Made by a program: the position numbers and the translations under genes | Part shown: one piece after another, positions 9,001 to 20,782 of the stretch | Numbering within the stretch: position 1 is the stretch's first letter | How the letters are laid out: every line of letters begins with the position of its first letter | Assembly: GCA_963812945.1 (NCBI GenBank) | Contig: CAWEXD010000008.1 | Location: 1,612,001 to 1,676,000 of the forward strand | From: DASRDR01 sp963812945 [NCBI: uncultured Candidatus Rokubacteria bacterium] | Lineage (GTDB): Bacteria > Methylomirabilota > Methylomirabilia > Rokubacteriales | Length of the DNA stretch: 64,000 nucleotides | Direction: 5' to 3' | The notes under the pieces: model-generated | Told to the model about the DNA's origin: nothing | The model's database searches: none | What the model saw: the letters and a program-made list of their open reading frames with translations, nothing else

Positions 9001-9563
9001 AGGAGGTTCTGGCGCGTGGCGTCGAGCTTCGCGAGCGTCTCGGTCCGCTGCTGCTTGTACCGCGTGATGCCCGCGGCCTCCTCGACGAAGACGCGCCGGT
9101 CGAGCGGCTTGGCCGTGAGGATCTGCGCCAGGCGCTCCTGCTCCATGAGCGCGTAGGCCTTGGGATTGACACCCGTGCCCATGAAGAGGTCGTGGACGTC
9201 CTTGAGCCGGCAGACGTTCTTGTTGAGCACGTACTCGGACTCGCCGTCGCGGTAGAGCCGGCGCCCGACGCCGACCTCGCTCCACGGCACGGGAAGCTCC
9301 CCGTCGTTCGAGAAGGTGAGCAGGACCTCGGCGAGCCCGAGGGGCCGCCGCGAGGTCGACCCGTGGAAGATCACGTCCTCCATGCGGTGCCCGCGAAGGG
9401 CCTTGGGGCTCTGCTCGCCGAGCGCCCACCGGAGGGCGTCCGAGATGTTGGACTTCCCGCAGCCGTTCGGGCCGACGATCGCGGTGATCCCGGGCAGGAT
9501 CCGCACGTCGGTGCGGTCCGCGAAGGACTTGAAGCCGAACAAGGTGACGCTTTGCAGCCGCAT
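6020..9563 (-). CDS. smc: Chromosome segregation ATPase SMC (apparent +1 frameshift near 8826-8845)
   Basis: SMC is the structural ATPase of the condensin-like complex that compacts and segregates chromosomes. The N-terminal head has Walker A GPNGCGKSNISDAL and starts MRLQSVTLFGFKSF at ATG 9563. Long coiled coils flank a hinge (roughly 8070-7560), and the C-terminal head has LLSGGEKALTGLAL (signature), the Walker B region FCLLDEVDAPLDDAN, and ends MEEPGLSRIVSVNLG. Total length corresponds to about 1,180 residues, as in the family. The distance 9563-6020 is 3,544 nt, one more than a multiple of three: the frame changes in the first coiled coil between AEHADLAGEESAL and EEAAERSRVDTGQ. As smc is normally needed for healthy growth, a sequencing indel is likelier than a real lesion. 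Confidence 0.95.
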
Positions 9564-9605
9564 GGCGCTCAAGGACAGATAGCACGCCCCCGGGGACCGG
9601 TCCAA

Positions 9606-9645
9606 GGAAAAAATACCAGCGGTGGATGCCCCCGAGGGCGGAGGC
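9606..9645 (-). terminator. Possible weak terminator downstream of secA
   Basis: On the minus strand the secA stop is followed by a short perfect stem AGGGC-CTCC-GCCCT and, about 20 nt further, the run TATTTTTT. The T-run is unusual in this GC-rich DNA, but the stem and the run are not adjacent, so an intrinsic terminator is only possible. Confidence 0.3.
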
Positions 9646-9663
9646 CCTAGATGTGGGGCGGCG

Positions 9664-12442
<2,779 letters not shown>

Positions 12443-12451
12443 GACGGGCCT

Positions 12452-12457
12452 ATTGTA
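12452..12457 (-). promoter_or_regulatory. -10 box of secA (near-leaderless)
   Basis: The minus strand reads GAGTACAATAGGCCCGTC directly before the ATG at 12442. TACAAT ends 9 nt before the start codon, placing the transcript start within about 2-3 nt of the ATG. No Shine-Dalgarno sequence is present and no -35 is evident. Confidence 0.5.
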
Positions 12458-12505
12458 CTCCCCCGCCCGGGCCGGGGCGCCCGAGGCGCCGCGCCGGGAC
12501 GGCGG

Positions 12506-14218
12506 TCACTTCCCCCGCGCCTGGGTGATCAGCTCGAGCGCGTGGCGGAGACTCGTGTCCGTGACGGACTCGCCGCCCAGCATGCGGGCGACCTCGCGGA
12601 CCCGGTCCTGCCGGACCAGGGCAGCCACCGTGGTCGCCGTGCGGCCGTCCTCCTCGCGCTTTTCCACGCGGAAGTGCTGGTCGGCGTACGCCGCGATCTG
12701 CGGGAGGTGCGTCACGCAGAGGACCTGGCGCGTGCGGGCGACCTGGCGGAGCTTCTTGCCCACGGTGTCGGCCGTCTTCCCCCCGATCCCGACGTCCACC
12801 TCGTCGAAGACCAGCACCGGCACCGCGTCGCTCGCCGCCAGCACCACCTTGAGGGCGAGCATCGTGCGGGAGAGCTCCCCGCCCGAGGCGATGCGGGCGA
12901 ACGGCCGCGCGTCCTCCCCCGCGTTGCCCGAGAAGAGGAACTCGGCCTGGTCGACGCCCCGCGGCCCGAGCCGCCATCCCTCGGGGCCGACCCCGAGCTC
13001 GCCGTTCCCGGCCCGCTCCCGGGCCAGGCGCACCCGGAACACCGCGCTCTCGAGGTCGAGCGCTCCCAGCTCGGCCAGCACCGCCGGCTCGAGCCGGGTC
13101 GCGGCCTGCTCGCGCCGCTCGGCCAGGTCCGCGGCGCGCGTGACCAGCTCGGCGCGCAGGCGCTCGGCCCGCTCGGCGAGCTTTCCCTCGTTCTCCCCGG
13201 CGCGGGCGAGGCCCCCGAAATCCGCCTCGAGCCGCGCGCGGTGCGCCCGCACCGCGTCCACGCTCTCGCCGTACTTGCGCTTCAGCCGGCCGATCTCGTC
13301 GACCCGCCGCTCGATCGCCTCGAGCCGGGGCGGATCGAACACCACGCCGTCACGGTAGGTGCGGAGGGTCCGCGCCGTCTCGTCGAGCTGGACCAGCGCC
13401 GTGTCGAGCGCCTGGACGGCCGGCTCGACCGTGGGGTCGATCCGGGCCATCTCGCGGAGGAGGGTCGCCACGCGCCCCGCCCGCTCCACCGCCGACGCCT
13501 GGTCATCGTAGAGCTCCCGGTAGGCCGCGTTGGCGCCCTCGGCCAGGCGCTCCGCGTTCATGAGACGCCGGCGCTCGTCGCGGAGCTCCTCTTCCTCGCC
13601 GGGCCGGAGCCGCGCGGCGTCGATCTCCGCCATGGCCTCCTGGTACTCCCGCGTGCGGGCCGCGGTGTCCCGCGCCGTCGCGCGGAGAGCCTCGAGCTCG
13701 GCCGACACGCTGCGCCACTCGTCGTGGCGCTGGCGCAGCCGGTCGCGGAGGATCCCCAGGCCCGCGAAGGCGTCCAGGAGGTCGAGGTGCCGGGCCGGGC
13801 GGAGGAGCGCCTGGTGCTCGTGCTGGCCGTGGACTTCCACCAGGACCTCGCCGAGCCGCTCCAGGAGGGCGAGCGTGGCGTTGGCGTCGTTCAGGAACAC
13901 GCGCCCGCGCCCCCCGCGGACCAGCTCCCGCCGGATCACGAGCAGGCCGTCCTCGAGCGCGATGCCGTGCTCCTGCAGCAACGTGGCGACCGGGCTCTTC
14001 TTGGGCGCGTCGAACACGGCCTCGATCGTGGCGGTCTCGGCGCCGGTGCGGATCGTCTCGGCGGGCTGGGCTCGCTCGCCGAGGAGCAGGGTCAGGGCGT
14101 CGATGAGGATGGACTTCCCGGCGCCCGTCTCGCCCGTGAGCACGTTCAGGCCGGGCCCGAACGGAACGGTCAGCGACTCAATGACCGCGAGGTTCTTGAC
14201 CCTGAGCTCCCTGAGCAC
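12506..14218 (-). CDS. recN: DNA repair protein RecN
   Basis: RecN is an SMC-like ATPase that helps pair broken chromosome ends during double-strand break repair. The N-terminal head carries Walker A TGETGAGKSILIDAL, two coiled-coil arms fill the middle (residues about 150-400), and the C-terminal head has the signature IASGGELSRTMLALKVVLAA and Walker B VPVLVFDEVDVGIGG. The 570 residues match the family. The start is GTG 14218. It lies 21 nt downstream of nadK, an arrangement (tlyA-nadK-recN) widely conserved in bacteria. Confidence 0.96.
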   Translation of the reverse strand: MLRELRVKNLAVIESLTVPFGPGLNVLTGETGAGKSILIDALTLLLGERAQPAETIRTGAETATIEAVFDAPKKSPVATLLQEHGIALEDGLLVIRRELVRGGRGRVFLNDANATLALLERLGEVLVEVHGQHEHQALLRPARHLDLLDAFAGLGILRDRLRQRHDEWRSVSAELEALRATARDTAARTREYQEAMAEIDAARLRPGEEEELRDERRRLMNAERLAEGANAAYRELYDDQASAVERAGRVATLLREMARIDPTVEPAVQALDTALVQLDETARTLRTYRDGVVFDPPRLEAIERRVDEIGRLKRKYGESVDAVRAHRARLEADFGGLARAGENEGKLAERAERLRAELVTRAADLAERREQAATRLEPAVLAELGALDLESAVFRVRLARERAGNGELGVGPEGWRLGPRGVDQAEFLFSGNAGEDARPFARIASGGELSRTMLALKVVLAASDAVPVLVFDEVDVGIGGKTADTVGKKLRQVARTRQVLCVTHLPQIAAYADQHFRVEKREEDGRTATTVAALVRQDRVREVARMLGGESVTDTSLRHALELITQARGK

Positions 14219-14239
14219 CCGCGAACCCCTCCCAGTTGA

Positions 14240-15100
14240 TCAACGTTCGCCCCATTTTAGCTTCGTGCGCAGCACTTCGAAGTAAGATTTCCGCGGGTCC
14301 CGGATCAGCCGGATGCGGGCCCCGGCCCGGCGGACGTGGACCACGTCCCCGGCGGCGACCGGCGGGCCCGGCTGGCCGTCGACCGACAGAACCACGTCCG
14401 GGGCCTCGGTCAGGAGGGTGACCTCCAGCCTGACCGACGCCGGCAGGACGATCGGCCGGTTCGTCAGCGTATGCGAGCAGATGGGGGTCAGGACGACCGC
14501 GTCCATCGTCGGAAAGAGGATCGGCCCGGCCGCCGAGAGGTTGTAGGCCGTCGAGCCGGTGGGGGTGGCGATGATGAGCCCGTCGGCCCGATAGGCCGTC
14601 ATCGGCTGGCCGTCGGCGCGCACCTCGAGATCGATGAGCCGGCCGAGGGCGCCCTTGGCGACGACCACGTCGTTCAAGGCCATCTGGTCGGCCAGGGGGG
14701 CGCCCCCGCGCGTCAGCCCTGCCACCAGTACCACCCGCTCCTCGGCGGTGTACTCGCCCCGCAGAACCGCCTCGAGCGTGGGGAAGAGGGCCTCGAGCGC
14801 GGTCGCCGTGAGAAAGCCGAGGCCGCCCAGGTTCACGCCGAGGATGGGCACGTCCAGGCCGTCGACGAGACGCGCGACGGACAGGAGGGTGCCGTCGCCG
14901 CCCAGGACGACGATGAGGTCGACCTTCCCGGGGAGCTCCCGGCGCTCCGCGACCGTCACGCCCGGCAGCCGGAGGGCCCCGGCGGTCTCGCCGTCGACCA
15001 CGACCTCCCGGCCGTGGGCGGTCAGCCACTGGACCAGCCCCCGGACGACGTCGAGCGCCTCGGCCCGGTCCCGCCGCGCCACCACCCCGATCCGTCGCAT
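14240..15100 (-). CDS. nadK: NAD kinase
   Basis: NadK phosphorylates NAD to NADP using ATP or polyphosphate. The diagnostic GGDGTLLSVAR lies at about residues 60-70 and is followed by GVNLGGLGFLT. The NAD-binding region with LNDVVVAKGALGRLI and the nearby DGLIIATPTGSTAYNLSAAG are intact. The start is ATG 15100 (MRRIGVVARRDRAE), preceded by the strong Shine-Dalgarno GGGAGGGG; an in-frame GTG at 15118 would add only six residues. The 286 residues are normal. It sits between tlyA and recN. Confidence 0.96.
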   Translation of the reverse strand: MRRIGVVARRDRAEALDVVRGLVQWLTAHGREVVVDGETAGALRLPGVTVAERRELPGKVDLIVVLGGDGTLLSVARLVDGLDVPILGVNLGGLGFLTATALEALFPTLEAVLRGEYTAEERVVLVAGLTRGGAPLADQMALNDVVVAKGALGRLIDLEVRADGQPMTAYRADGLIIATPTGSTAYNLSAAGPILFPTMDAVVLTPICSHTLTNRPIVLPASVRLEVTLLTEAPDVVLSVDGQPGPPVAAGDVVHVRRAGARIRLIRDPRKSYFEVLRTKLKWGER

Positions 15101-15159
15101 CCCGCCCCTCCCGTCCACGCCTCGCTCCGCGCCTCCCGGCTACCGCCGCCAGGCTCTCG

Positions 15160-15165
15160 AGTGTA
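15160..15165 (-). promoter_or_regulatory. Candidate -10 box upstream of nadK-recN
   Basis: GATACACT occurs on the minus strand 7 nt after the tlyA stop and about 60 nt before the nadK ATG, which has its own Shine-Dalgarno sequence. This would give nadK-recN a promoter of its own within the tlyA operon. No clear -35 is seen. Confidence 0.35.
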
Positions 15166-15171
15166 TCGGTC

Positions 15172-16011
15172 TCACCCGGCCCGCGCCGGTCCATCCGGGA
15201 TGGCCCGCGCCAGGGCAACTTCGAACGCGGCCGCCTCGAGCGGCGCGCGAGGCCCGAGGTCCTGGGCCAGGAGGAGAAACACCTCGCGGTTCCCCTTCGG
15301 ACCGTGGAGCACCGACGCCGCCACGCCGCCGACGCGGAGACCGATCCCGGCAGCGGCGGCCGCGACGCTCCGGACGGCCGCCCGGCGCGCCTCCGACGCC
15401 CGGACCACTCCACCCTTGCCCACCTGACCGCGGCCCACCTCGAACTGCGGCTTCACGAGGGCCACGATCTCAACGGGGTCGGCCAGGCAGCGCGCCACCG
15501 CGGGCAGGACCTTGTCGAGCGAGATGAACGACACGTCGACGACCGCGAGGCTCGGGCGATCGGGAAACCCCTCGGGCTTCAAGTGGCGAGCGTTGACGCC
15601 CTCCCAGACCACGACACGGGGGTCGATCCGGAGGCGCGGATGGAGCTGCCCGTGCCCGACGTCCAGGGCGTGCACGCGCCGCGCGCCGCGCGACAGGAGA
15701 CAGTCGGTGAATCCGCCGGTCGACGCGCCCACGTCGAGGCACACGCGACCCTCGACGGCCACGCCGAGCGCCTCGAGCGCTCCCGCCAGCTTCTCGCCCC
15801 CCCGCCCGACGAAGGGCGCCGCCGCCACCAGAACGACCGCGACGTCGGGCGCGACCAGGCGGCCCGGCTTCGCGCTCGATCCGCCCGGCAGCCGCACCTG
15901 CCCGGCGAGGATCAGCCGCTCCGCCTCGGACCGGCTGCCCGCCATCCCGCGCGCCACGAGCAGCTCGTCCAGGCGCACGCGGCTCCCGCGAGCGGTCCCG
16001 GCGGCGCTCAT
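15172..16011 (-). CDS. tlyA: TlyA family rRNA (cytidine-2'-O)-methyltransferase
   Basis: TlyA proteins 2'-O-methylate rRNA and were once called hemolysins. An N-terminal S4 RNA-binding domain (about residues 8-70, VRLDELLVARGMAGSRSEAE) precedes an FtsJ-like Rossmann methyltransferase with CLDVGASTGGFTDCLLSRGA for SAM binding. SLAVVDVSFISLDKVLPA and ALVKPQFEVGRGQVGKGG supply the K-D-K-E-type catalytic elements. The open frame extends upstream, but ATG 16011 overlaps the stop of the mutase gene in an ATGA junction and starts just before the S4 domain. The 279 residues are typical. Confidence 0.94.
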   Translation of the reverse strand: MSAAGTARGSRVRLDELLVARGMAGSRSEAERLILAGQVRLPGGSSAKPGRLVAPDVAVVLVAAAPFVGRGGEKLAGALEALGVAVEGRVCLDVGASTGGFTDCLLSRGARRVHALDVGHGQLHPRLRIDPRVVVWEGVNARHLKPEGFPDRPSLAVVDVSFISLDKVLPAVARCLADPVEIVALVKPQFEVGRGQVGKGGVVRASEARRAAVRSVAAAAAGIGLRVGGVAASVLHGPKGNREVFLLLAQDLGPRAPLEAAAFEVALARAIPDGPARAG

Positions 16012-17429
16012 GCGAAGAAGTGCCGCGCCGCGGCGTCGCGCACCTCCGCGAGGGTTTCCGCGTCCGACGCCTCCACGTAGAGCCGCGCCACGGGCTCCGT
16101 GCCGGATGCGCGAACGAGCACCCAGGCGCCCCCGTCCAGGTGGAGCTTCAGGCCGTCGGTAGTCTGGACGCGCCGGACGGTCCACCGCCCGAGCGCTGGC
16201 GGCGGCTCGGCGATCCGCGCCGGCAGAGCGCGGCGCACCGCCTCACCGAGCGGGACGTTGACACGAACGGACAGAAGCCGTCCCACCTCCCCGTGGAGCC
16301 GCTCCAGCACGTCTCCGAGGGCCACGCCTTCCACCGCGGCGATCTCCGCCGCCAAGAGGCACGCCAGGATTCCGTCCTTCTCCGGCGGGTGACCCCGGAG
16401 GCTCATGCCGCCCGACTCCTCGCCGCCGAACATGGCCCGTCCCTGCGTGATGAGGTCGCCCACGTACTTGAAGCCGACGGGCGTCTCGTGGAGCTCGCAG
16501 CCGTGGCGGGCGGCCAGGGCGTCGAGGAGATGGGTGGTGGCCACGCTCCGCGCCACGCCGCCCCGCCAGCCCCGGTGGCCCAGGAGATGCCGCAGGACCA
16601 GCGCCAGGATCGGGTTCGGCGCCAGCACCGTGCCGTCCCGGTCCACGACGCCGAAGCGATCCGCATCCCCGTCCGTGGCGAGCCCGAGGTGGGCGCCGCG
16701 CTCCCGTACCGTCCGGATCAGCTCGCCCAGGTGCTCCTCCGCCGGCTCCGGCGGGTGGCCGCCGAAGTTGACGTCGCGGGCCCCGTGGAGGAGCGTCACC
16801 TCGCAGCCGGCCTCCTCGAGCAGGCGATCGAGGTATCCCTTCGCGGGCCCGTACATCACGTCCACCACGACGCGCAGCCGGGCCTGTCGGATCGCGGTGA
16901 GGTCGATCAGCCGCCGGCAGTGATCGAGGTAGGGCGCCGCAAAGTCCGCCGACTCGACCAGTCCCGCCGCGCGCGCCTCCGCGAGGAGCAGCCCTCCCGG
17001 GTCGTCCAGCCCGGCGACTCGCGCCTCGATCGCCCGCGTCACCTCCGGCAGCGCGGGGCCCCCCGTCGGTCCCGAGAGCTTGAAGCCGTTGTCCCAGGCC
17101 GGGTTGTGGCTGGCGGTGATCGTGATGCCGGCGGCGGCCCGGTGGTGAAGGACGGCGTGAGCCACGGTGGGGGTGGGCACGGCCGCGACCGCAAGCCGGC
17201 AGCGGACCCCTGCCTGAGCCAGCGTTCCGGCCGCGGCCGCCGCGAAGTCCTCCGACAAGAACCGCGTGTCGTACCCGACGACGGCGCCCTGCCCGGCCTC
17301 TCCGGTTTCCCGGAGGTGGTCCGCCACGGCCCGCGTGAGACGCCGCACGTTCGCGAACGTGTAGGTCTCCCCGATGCGGGCCCGCCATCCGGAGGTGCCG
17401 AACTTGATCGCGTCGAGCGGGGCGCTCAC
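16008..17429 (-). CDS. Phosphoglucomutase/phosphomannomutase family phosphohexomutase
   Basis: The enzyme interconverts hexose 1- and 6-phosphates. The four alpha-D-phosphohexomutase signatures are present in order: catalytic phosphoserine in TASHNPAWDNGFK, Mg-binding DGDADRFGVVD, the sugar-specificity loop FGGEESGGMS and the phosphate-binding RASGTEPVARLYVEA. GEESG favours glucose/mannose-type substrates, but which one cannot be decided. The start is GTG 17429, which overlaps the rhomboid gene's TGA as GTGA; the in-frame ATG further upstream lies inside the neighbour. The product is 473 residues. Confidence 0.94.
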   Translation of the reverse strand: MSAPLDAIKFGTSGWRARIGETYTFANVRRLTRAVADHLRETGEAGQGAVVGYDTRFLSEDFAAAAAGTLAQAGVRCRLAVAAVPTPTVAHAVLHHRAAAGITITASHNPAWDNGFKLSGPTGGPALPEVTRAIEARVAGLDDPGGLLLAEARAAGLVESADFAAPYLDHCRRLIDLTAIRQARLRVVVDVMYGPAKGYLDRLLEEAGCEVTLLHGARDVNFGGHPPEPAEEHLGELIRTVRERGAHLGLATDGDADRFGVVDRDGTVLAPNPILALVLRHLLGHRGWRGGVARSVATTHLLDALAARHGCELHETPVGFKYVGDLITQGRAMFGGEESGGMSLRGHPPEKDGILACLLAAEIAAVEGVALGDVLERLHGEVGRLLSVRVNVPLGEAVRRALPARIAEPPPALGRWTVRRVQTTDGLKLHLDGGAWVLVRASGTEPVARLYVEASDAETLAEVRDAAARHFFA

Positions 17430-18193
17430 CGGCGTCCTCGCTTCCGCGCGATCATGGGCCCCGGGGCCCACGGCCTCGGCCGGCGCCGGAACGAGTTGAT
17501 CAGGGCGAGTCCGGCGACGAAGCCCCCGACATGGGCGAGGAACGCGACCCCTCCCGTGTCACCGCGCGCGATCGGGAAGACGGCGAGCAGGACCTGGAGG
17601 ACGATCCAGAATCCCAGCACGACCAGCGCGGGCACGGCGATCACCCGCCAGAAGAACCCGACGGTCACGAGCGTCCAGACCCGCGCATTCGGGTAGAGCA
17701 CGAGGTACGCCCCCAGGATCCCCGAGACCGCGCCGCTAGCGCCCACCATCGGCACCGCCAGGGCCGGGTTCTGGAGATACTGCGCCACCGCGGCCGCGAG
17801 CCCGCACAGAAGGTAGAACCCGAGGAAGCGTCCGTGCCCCATGGAGTCCTCGACGTTGGCGCCGAAGATCCAGAGGTAGAGCATGTTTCCCCCGACGTGC
17901 AGGAGACTCCCGTGGATGAACATCGACGTGAGAACGGTCAGCGCCGGTGGCGGGGCGCCGGCCAGCGCCGTGTCCAGAGTCGGCGGGCAGATGTCTCCCA
18001 CCCGGCACGGGATCAGGCCGAACTCGACCACGAATTGCTCGTAGAGCGTGCCGCCCAGCGACGGGCGTCCCGCGACGGCCGGGTCGAACCAGAGGAAGAA
18101 CTGGTAGAGGTAGAGAACGACGTTGACGGCGATCAGGGCAACCACCACCCCGGGGAACGAGCGGGTCGGGACGTCGACCTTGAACGGCAGCAT
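17426..18193 (-). CDS. Rhomboid family intramembrane serine protease
   Basis: Rhomboids cleave transmembrane substrates within the bilayer. The 255-residue protein has at least six hydrophobic helices. The family marks are the HGSLLHVGGNMLYLWIFG segment, the catalytic serine in VGASGAVSGILGAY (GxSG) and a later His in FLAHVGGFVAGLALI, the Ser-His dyad. The C-terminus is short and basic (RRRPRPW, ARKRGRR). It is coupled by a 4-nt overlap to the downstream phosphohexomutase and starts 15 nt after the M16 gene. Confidence 0.94.
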   Translation of the reverse strand: MLPFKVDVPTRSFPGVVVALIAVNVVLYLYQFFLWFDPAVAGRPSLGGTLYEQFVVEFGLIPCRVGDICPPTLDTALAGAPPPALTVLTSMFIHGSLLHVGGNMLYLWIFGANVEDSMGHGRFLGFYLLCGLAAAVAQYLQNPALAVPMVGASGAVSGILGAYLVLYPNARVWTLVTVGFFWRVIAVPALVVLGFWIVLQVLLAVFPIARGDTGGVAFLAHVGGFVAGLALINSFRRRPRPWAPGPMIARKRGRR

Positions 18194-18208
18194 GGTGCCC
18201 GCCGGCCC

Positions 18209-19516
18209 TCAAGCCGGGCCGACCACGACGACCGCCGGCTCGATCAGGTGCCGGCGCGCGGCCTGCAGCACGTCGGTCGCATCGACGGCCTCCAGGAGGC
18301 TCGGATAGTGCATCACGTACTCGGCGCCGACCCCCATCACCTCGTAGAAGGCCAGGTAGAAGCTCTGGCGCCCGTTCGTCCGGCGGTCGAGCACGAACGA
18401 GCCCGAGAGGTAGGCCTTGGTCCGCCCGAGCTCGTCCTCCGGCACCGGCTCCCCGTCCAGGCGTGCCACCTCCCGGCGGAGACCCGCTTCCGCCGCCTCC
18501 ACGTTCTCGGGGGCCGTCCCGATGTGGAGCACGATGCGCCCGGCGCCCCGGCGCGTCGGGTACACCGAGCCCACGGAATACGCGAGCCCCTCCTCGTCCC
18601 GGAGGGTCCGGAAGAGTCGGCTGGACATCCCGCCGCCGAGGATCCCGTTCAGCACCTTGAGCGCGACGTGGTCCGGGGCGGCGACCGTCGGGGCGAGATA
18701 GCCGAGCATGACGTGCGCCTGCTGGGTCGGCGACGTCTCCCGCTGGCGGAGCCGGACCGGCCGATCCGGCGGTGGCGGCGCGGCGGCGAGGGGCCCGCCG
18801 GCCGCCCGCCCGTCGAAGAGCCGCGCCACCTCGGCGAGCACCTCGTCGGCGGCGAGCGCGCCGGACACGGCCAGGACGAGCCGATCGGTCGCGTATGCCT
18901 GTCCGAACCGGTCGACCAGGCCGGCGCGGACGATCCGCGCCACGGTCGCCTCCTCGCCGCTCGAGGGCAGCCCGTAGCCCCGGGGGCCGAAGAGCCCGCG
19001 GGCGAGGATGCGGCTGGCGACCTGAGCCGGCTGGTCCTCGAGCCCGCGAATCTGGGCCAGGAGCACCTGGCGCTCGCGCTCGATCTCCTCGTCCGCCAGC
19101 CGTGGCTCGGTCACCACCTCGTGCAGGAGCGCGAGCAGACGGCGCCAGTGCCGCGCGAGCCCCCAGGTCCGCACCTCGGCGTACTCCTGGTCGGCCCCGC
19201 TCTCGATGCCTCCCCCGGCGTCCTCCGCGGCGGACGCCACCTCGACGGCGCTTCGAGCCCGCGTCCCCTTGAGGAGCACGCGGCCCAGCAAGGCGGTCAC
19301 GCCGTTCTGCTCCGGCGGCTCGCTGGCCGCGCCCGCCCGTGACAGGAGCGTCATCGCGACGACGGGCACCGCCCGGTTCTCCCGCACCAGCACCGTCAGC
19401 CCGTTCGGGAGGACGAGGCGCGTGACCGGACCCAGCCCCGCGACCGTCGACCGGCTGGCGCCCGGAATGAGCCCGGGGCACGGCCCGCCGCTCGCCTGGC
19501 TCTCGGCCGGGATCAC
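18209..19516 (-). CDS. M16 family peptidase-like protein lacking the zinc motif (non-catalytic partner)
   Basis: M16B peptidases often come as pairs in which one subunit has lost zinc binding. This 435-residue protein has the M16 fold from VLPNGLTVLVRENRAVPVVA onward, but where HxxEH is expected it reads NGVTALLGRVLLKGT, so it cannot bind zinc in the usual way. The C-terminal domain keeps the Arg/Tyr pair used for substrate grasping (RRTNGRQSFYLAFYEVMG). GTG 19516 overlaps the stop of the upstream active subunit as GTGA, consistent with a heterodimer made in fixed ratio. Residues 1-30 are Ser/Gly/Pro-rich with no signal peptide. Confidence 0.92.
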   Translation of the reverse strand: MIPAESQASGGPCPGLIPGASRSTVAGLGPVTRLVLPNGLTVLVRENRAVPVVAMTLLSRAGAASEPPEQNGVTALLGRVLLKGTRARSAVEVASAAEDAGGGIESGADQEYAEVRTWGLARHWRRLLALLHEVVTEPRLADEEIERERQVLLAQIRGLEDQPAQVASRILARGLFGPRGYGLPSSGEEATVARIVRAGLVDRFGQAYATDRLVLAVSGALAADEVLAEVARLFDGRAAGGPLAAAPPPPDRPVRLRQRETSPTQQAHVMLGYLAPTVAAPDHVALKVLNGILGGGMSSRLFRTLRDEEGLAYSVGSVYPTRRGAGRIVLHIGTAPENVEAAEAGLRREVARLDGEPVPEDELGRTKAYLSGSFVLDRRTNGRQSFYLAFYEVMGVGAEYVMHYPSLLEAVDATDVLQAARRHLIEPAVVVVGPA

Positions 19517-20763
19517 TCGGCGCCTCCCTGGCCCCCGCCGAGGGCGGCGCCGGTGAAGCGGTCAGGGTGGAGGTGGCGCCGGGCGGCGTCGCGCATGGCC
19601 TCGCGCGTCACGCGCCTCACGGCCTCCACGTATCCCAGCTCGAACTCGAGGGTCCACACCGCATCCGCGGTTCCGAGCGAGTAGGCCGCTCCCTCCGCGG
19701 TCTCCCGGCCGAAGGCGTGGTCGGCCTCCACCGCCGTCATGGCTCGCGCGAACTCGTCCTCCGTGACGAGCTCGTCGCGCACACGCTCGACCTCGGCCAG
19801 GACCGCCGCCTCGATCTCGGCGTAGCGCGCCGTCGAGGTCCGGGCGCTGACCGCCAGCATCCCGCCGTCGTGCTGGAGGTAGAAGCTCGCGCCGATCCCG
19901 GAGACGAGCCCGAGCCGCTCGCGGAGCGACTGCACGAGCCGCGACGACCGGCCCTGGCCGAGCACGGTTGTCACGAGGTCGAGGGCGTAGACGTCGGCGT
20001 CCGGCGGAATCGGGCCCGCCCACGCGAGCCCGAGGTACGTCTGGTGAAGCGCTCGCCTCTCCTCGACCCGGCGCGGCGCGTCGAGCGGCGCGGGCGGACG
20101 CCGGGGGCGGGCCGGGACCGGCCGCGGAGCCCAGGCGCCGAAGGACGCGCGGACGGCGTCGAGGCATTGCGCCGCCGGAACGCTTCCGCTGACCACGACG
20201 GTGGCGTTGTTCGGCACGTAGAAGCGCCGGTAGTAGTCGACGATCGCCTCGCGCGGGACCCCCTCGATGGAGTCGGCCGTGCCGAGGACCGGCCGCCCGT
20301 ATGCATGCTCCCCGTAGTGCCGGCGGGCCAGCACCCGCCACAGCGCGGCGCTCGGCGTGTCCTCGGCGCGGCGGATCTCCTCCAGGACGACCTGGCGCTC
20401 GCGCTCGACCTCCACTGAGTCGAACAGGGCGTGCTGGGCCGCGTCGGCCAGAACGTCCAGCGCGGTGCCGAGGCGCTCCGCGGGAAGGACGACGTGGAAG
20501 TACGTCCAGTCCTGGGACGTCGCCGCGTTCATGTCGCCGCCGTGGCCGGAGATCGTCTGGTCGATCACCCCCGGCCCCCGCGAGGGTGTCCCCTTGAAGA
20601 GGAGATGCTCGATGAAGTGCGAAAGCCCCGCCTCCTCGGGCCCCTCGTCGCGGGCCCCCGTGCGCACCCAGAGCTGCACCGCGGCGACGTCCGCCGCGTC
20701 GTGCGGCTGGAGCACCGCGGTGAGGCCGTTCTCGAGACGGACGCGCTCGGGCGGGAGATTCAT
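19513..20763 (-). CDS. M16 family zinc metallopeptidase (catalytic subunit)
   Basis: The 416-residue protein shows the inverted zinc motif in LSHFIEHLLFKGT (HxxEH, near residue 50) with the downstream Glu in the VEVERERQVVLEEIRRAED region. It has the two M16 domains, the second beginning near YYRRFYVPNNATVVVSG. No signal peptide is visible, so it is probably cytoplasmic, with peptide or processing-peptidase-like substrates. It is followed by its inactive partner with a 4-nt overlap and preceded by a HIT protein. ATG 20763 has a good Shine-Dalgarno sequence (GAGGGGG). Confidence 0.95.
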   Translation of the reverse strand: MNLPPERVRLENGLTAVLQPHDAADVAAVQLWVRTGARDEGPEEAGLSHFIEHLLFKGTPSRGPGVIDQTISGHGGDMNAATSQDWTYFHVVLPAERLGTALDVLADAAQHALFDSVEVERERQVVLEEIRRAEDTPSAALWRVLARRHYGEHAYGRPVLGTADSIEGVPREAIVDYYRRFYVPNNATVVVSGSVPAAQCLDAVRASFGAWAPRPVPARPRRPPAPLDAPRRVEERRALHQTYLGLAWAGPIPPDADVYALDLVTTVLGQGRSSRLVQSLRERLGLVSGIGASFYLQHDGGMLAVSARTSTARYAEIEAAVLAEVERVRDELVTEDEFARAMTAVEADHAFGRETAEGAAYSLGTADAVWTLEFELGYVEAVRRVTREAMRDAARRHLHPDRFTGAALGGGQGGAE

Positions 20764-20782
20764 CGGGACGCCCCCTCGCGTC

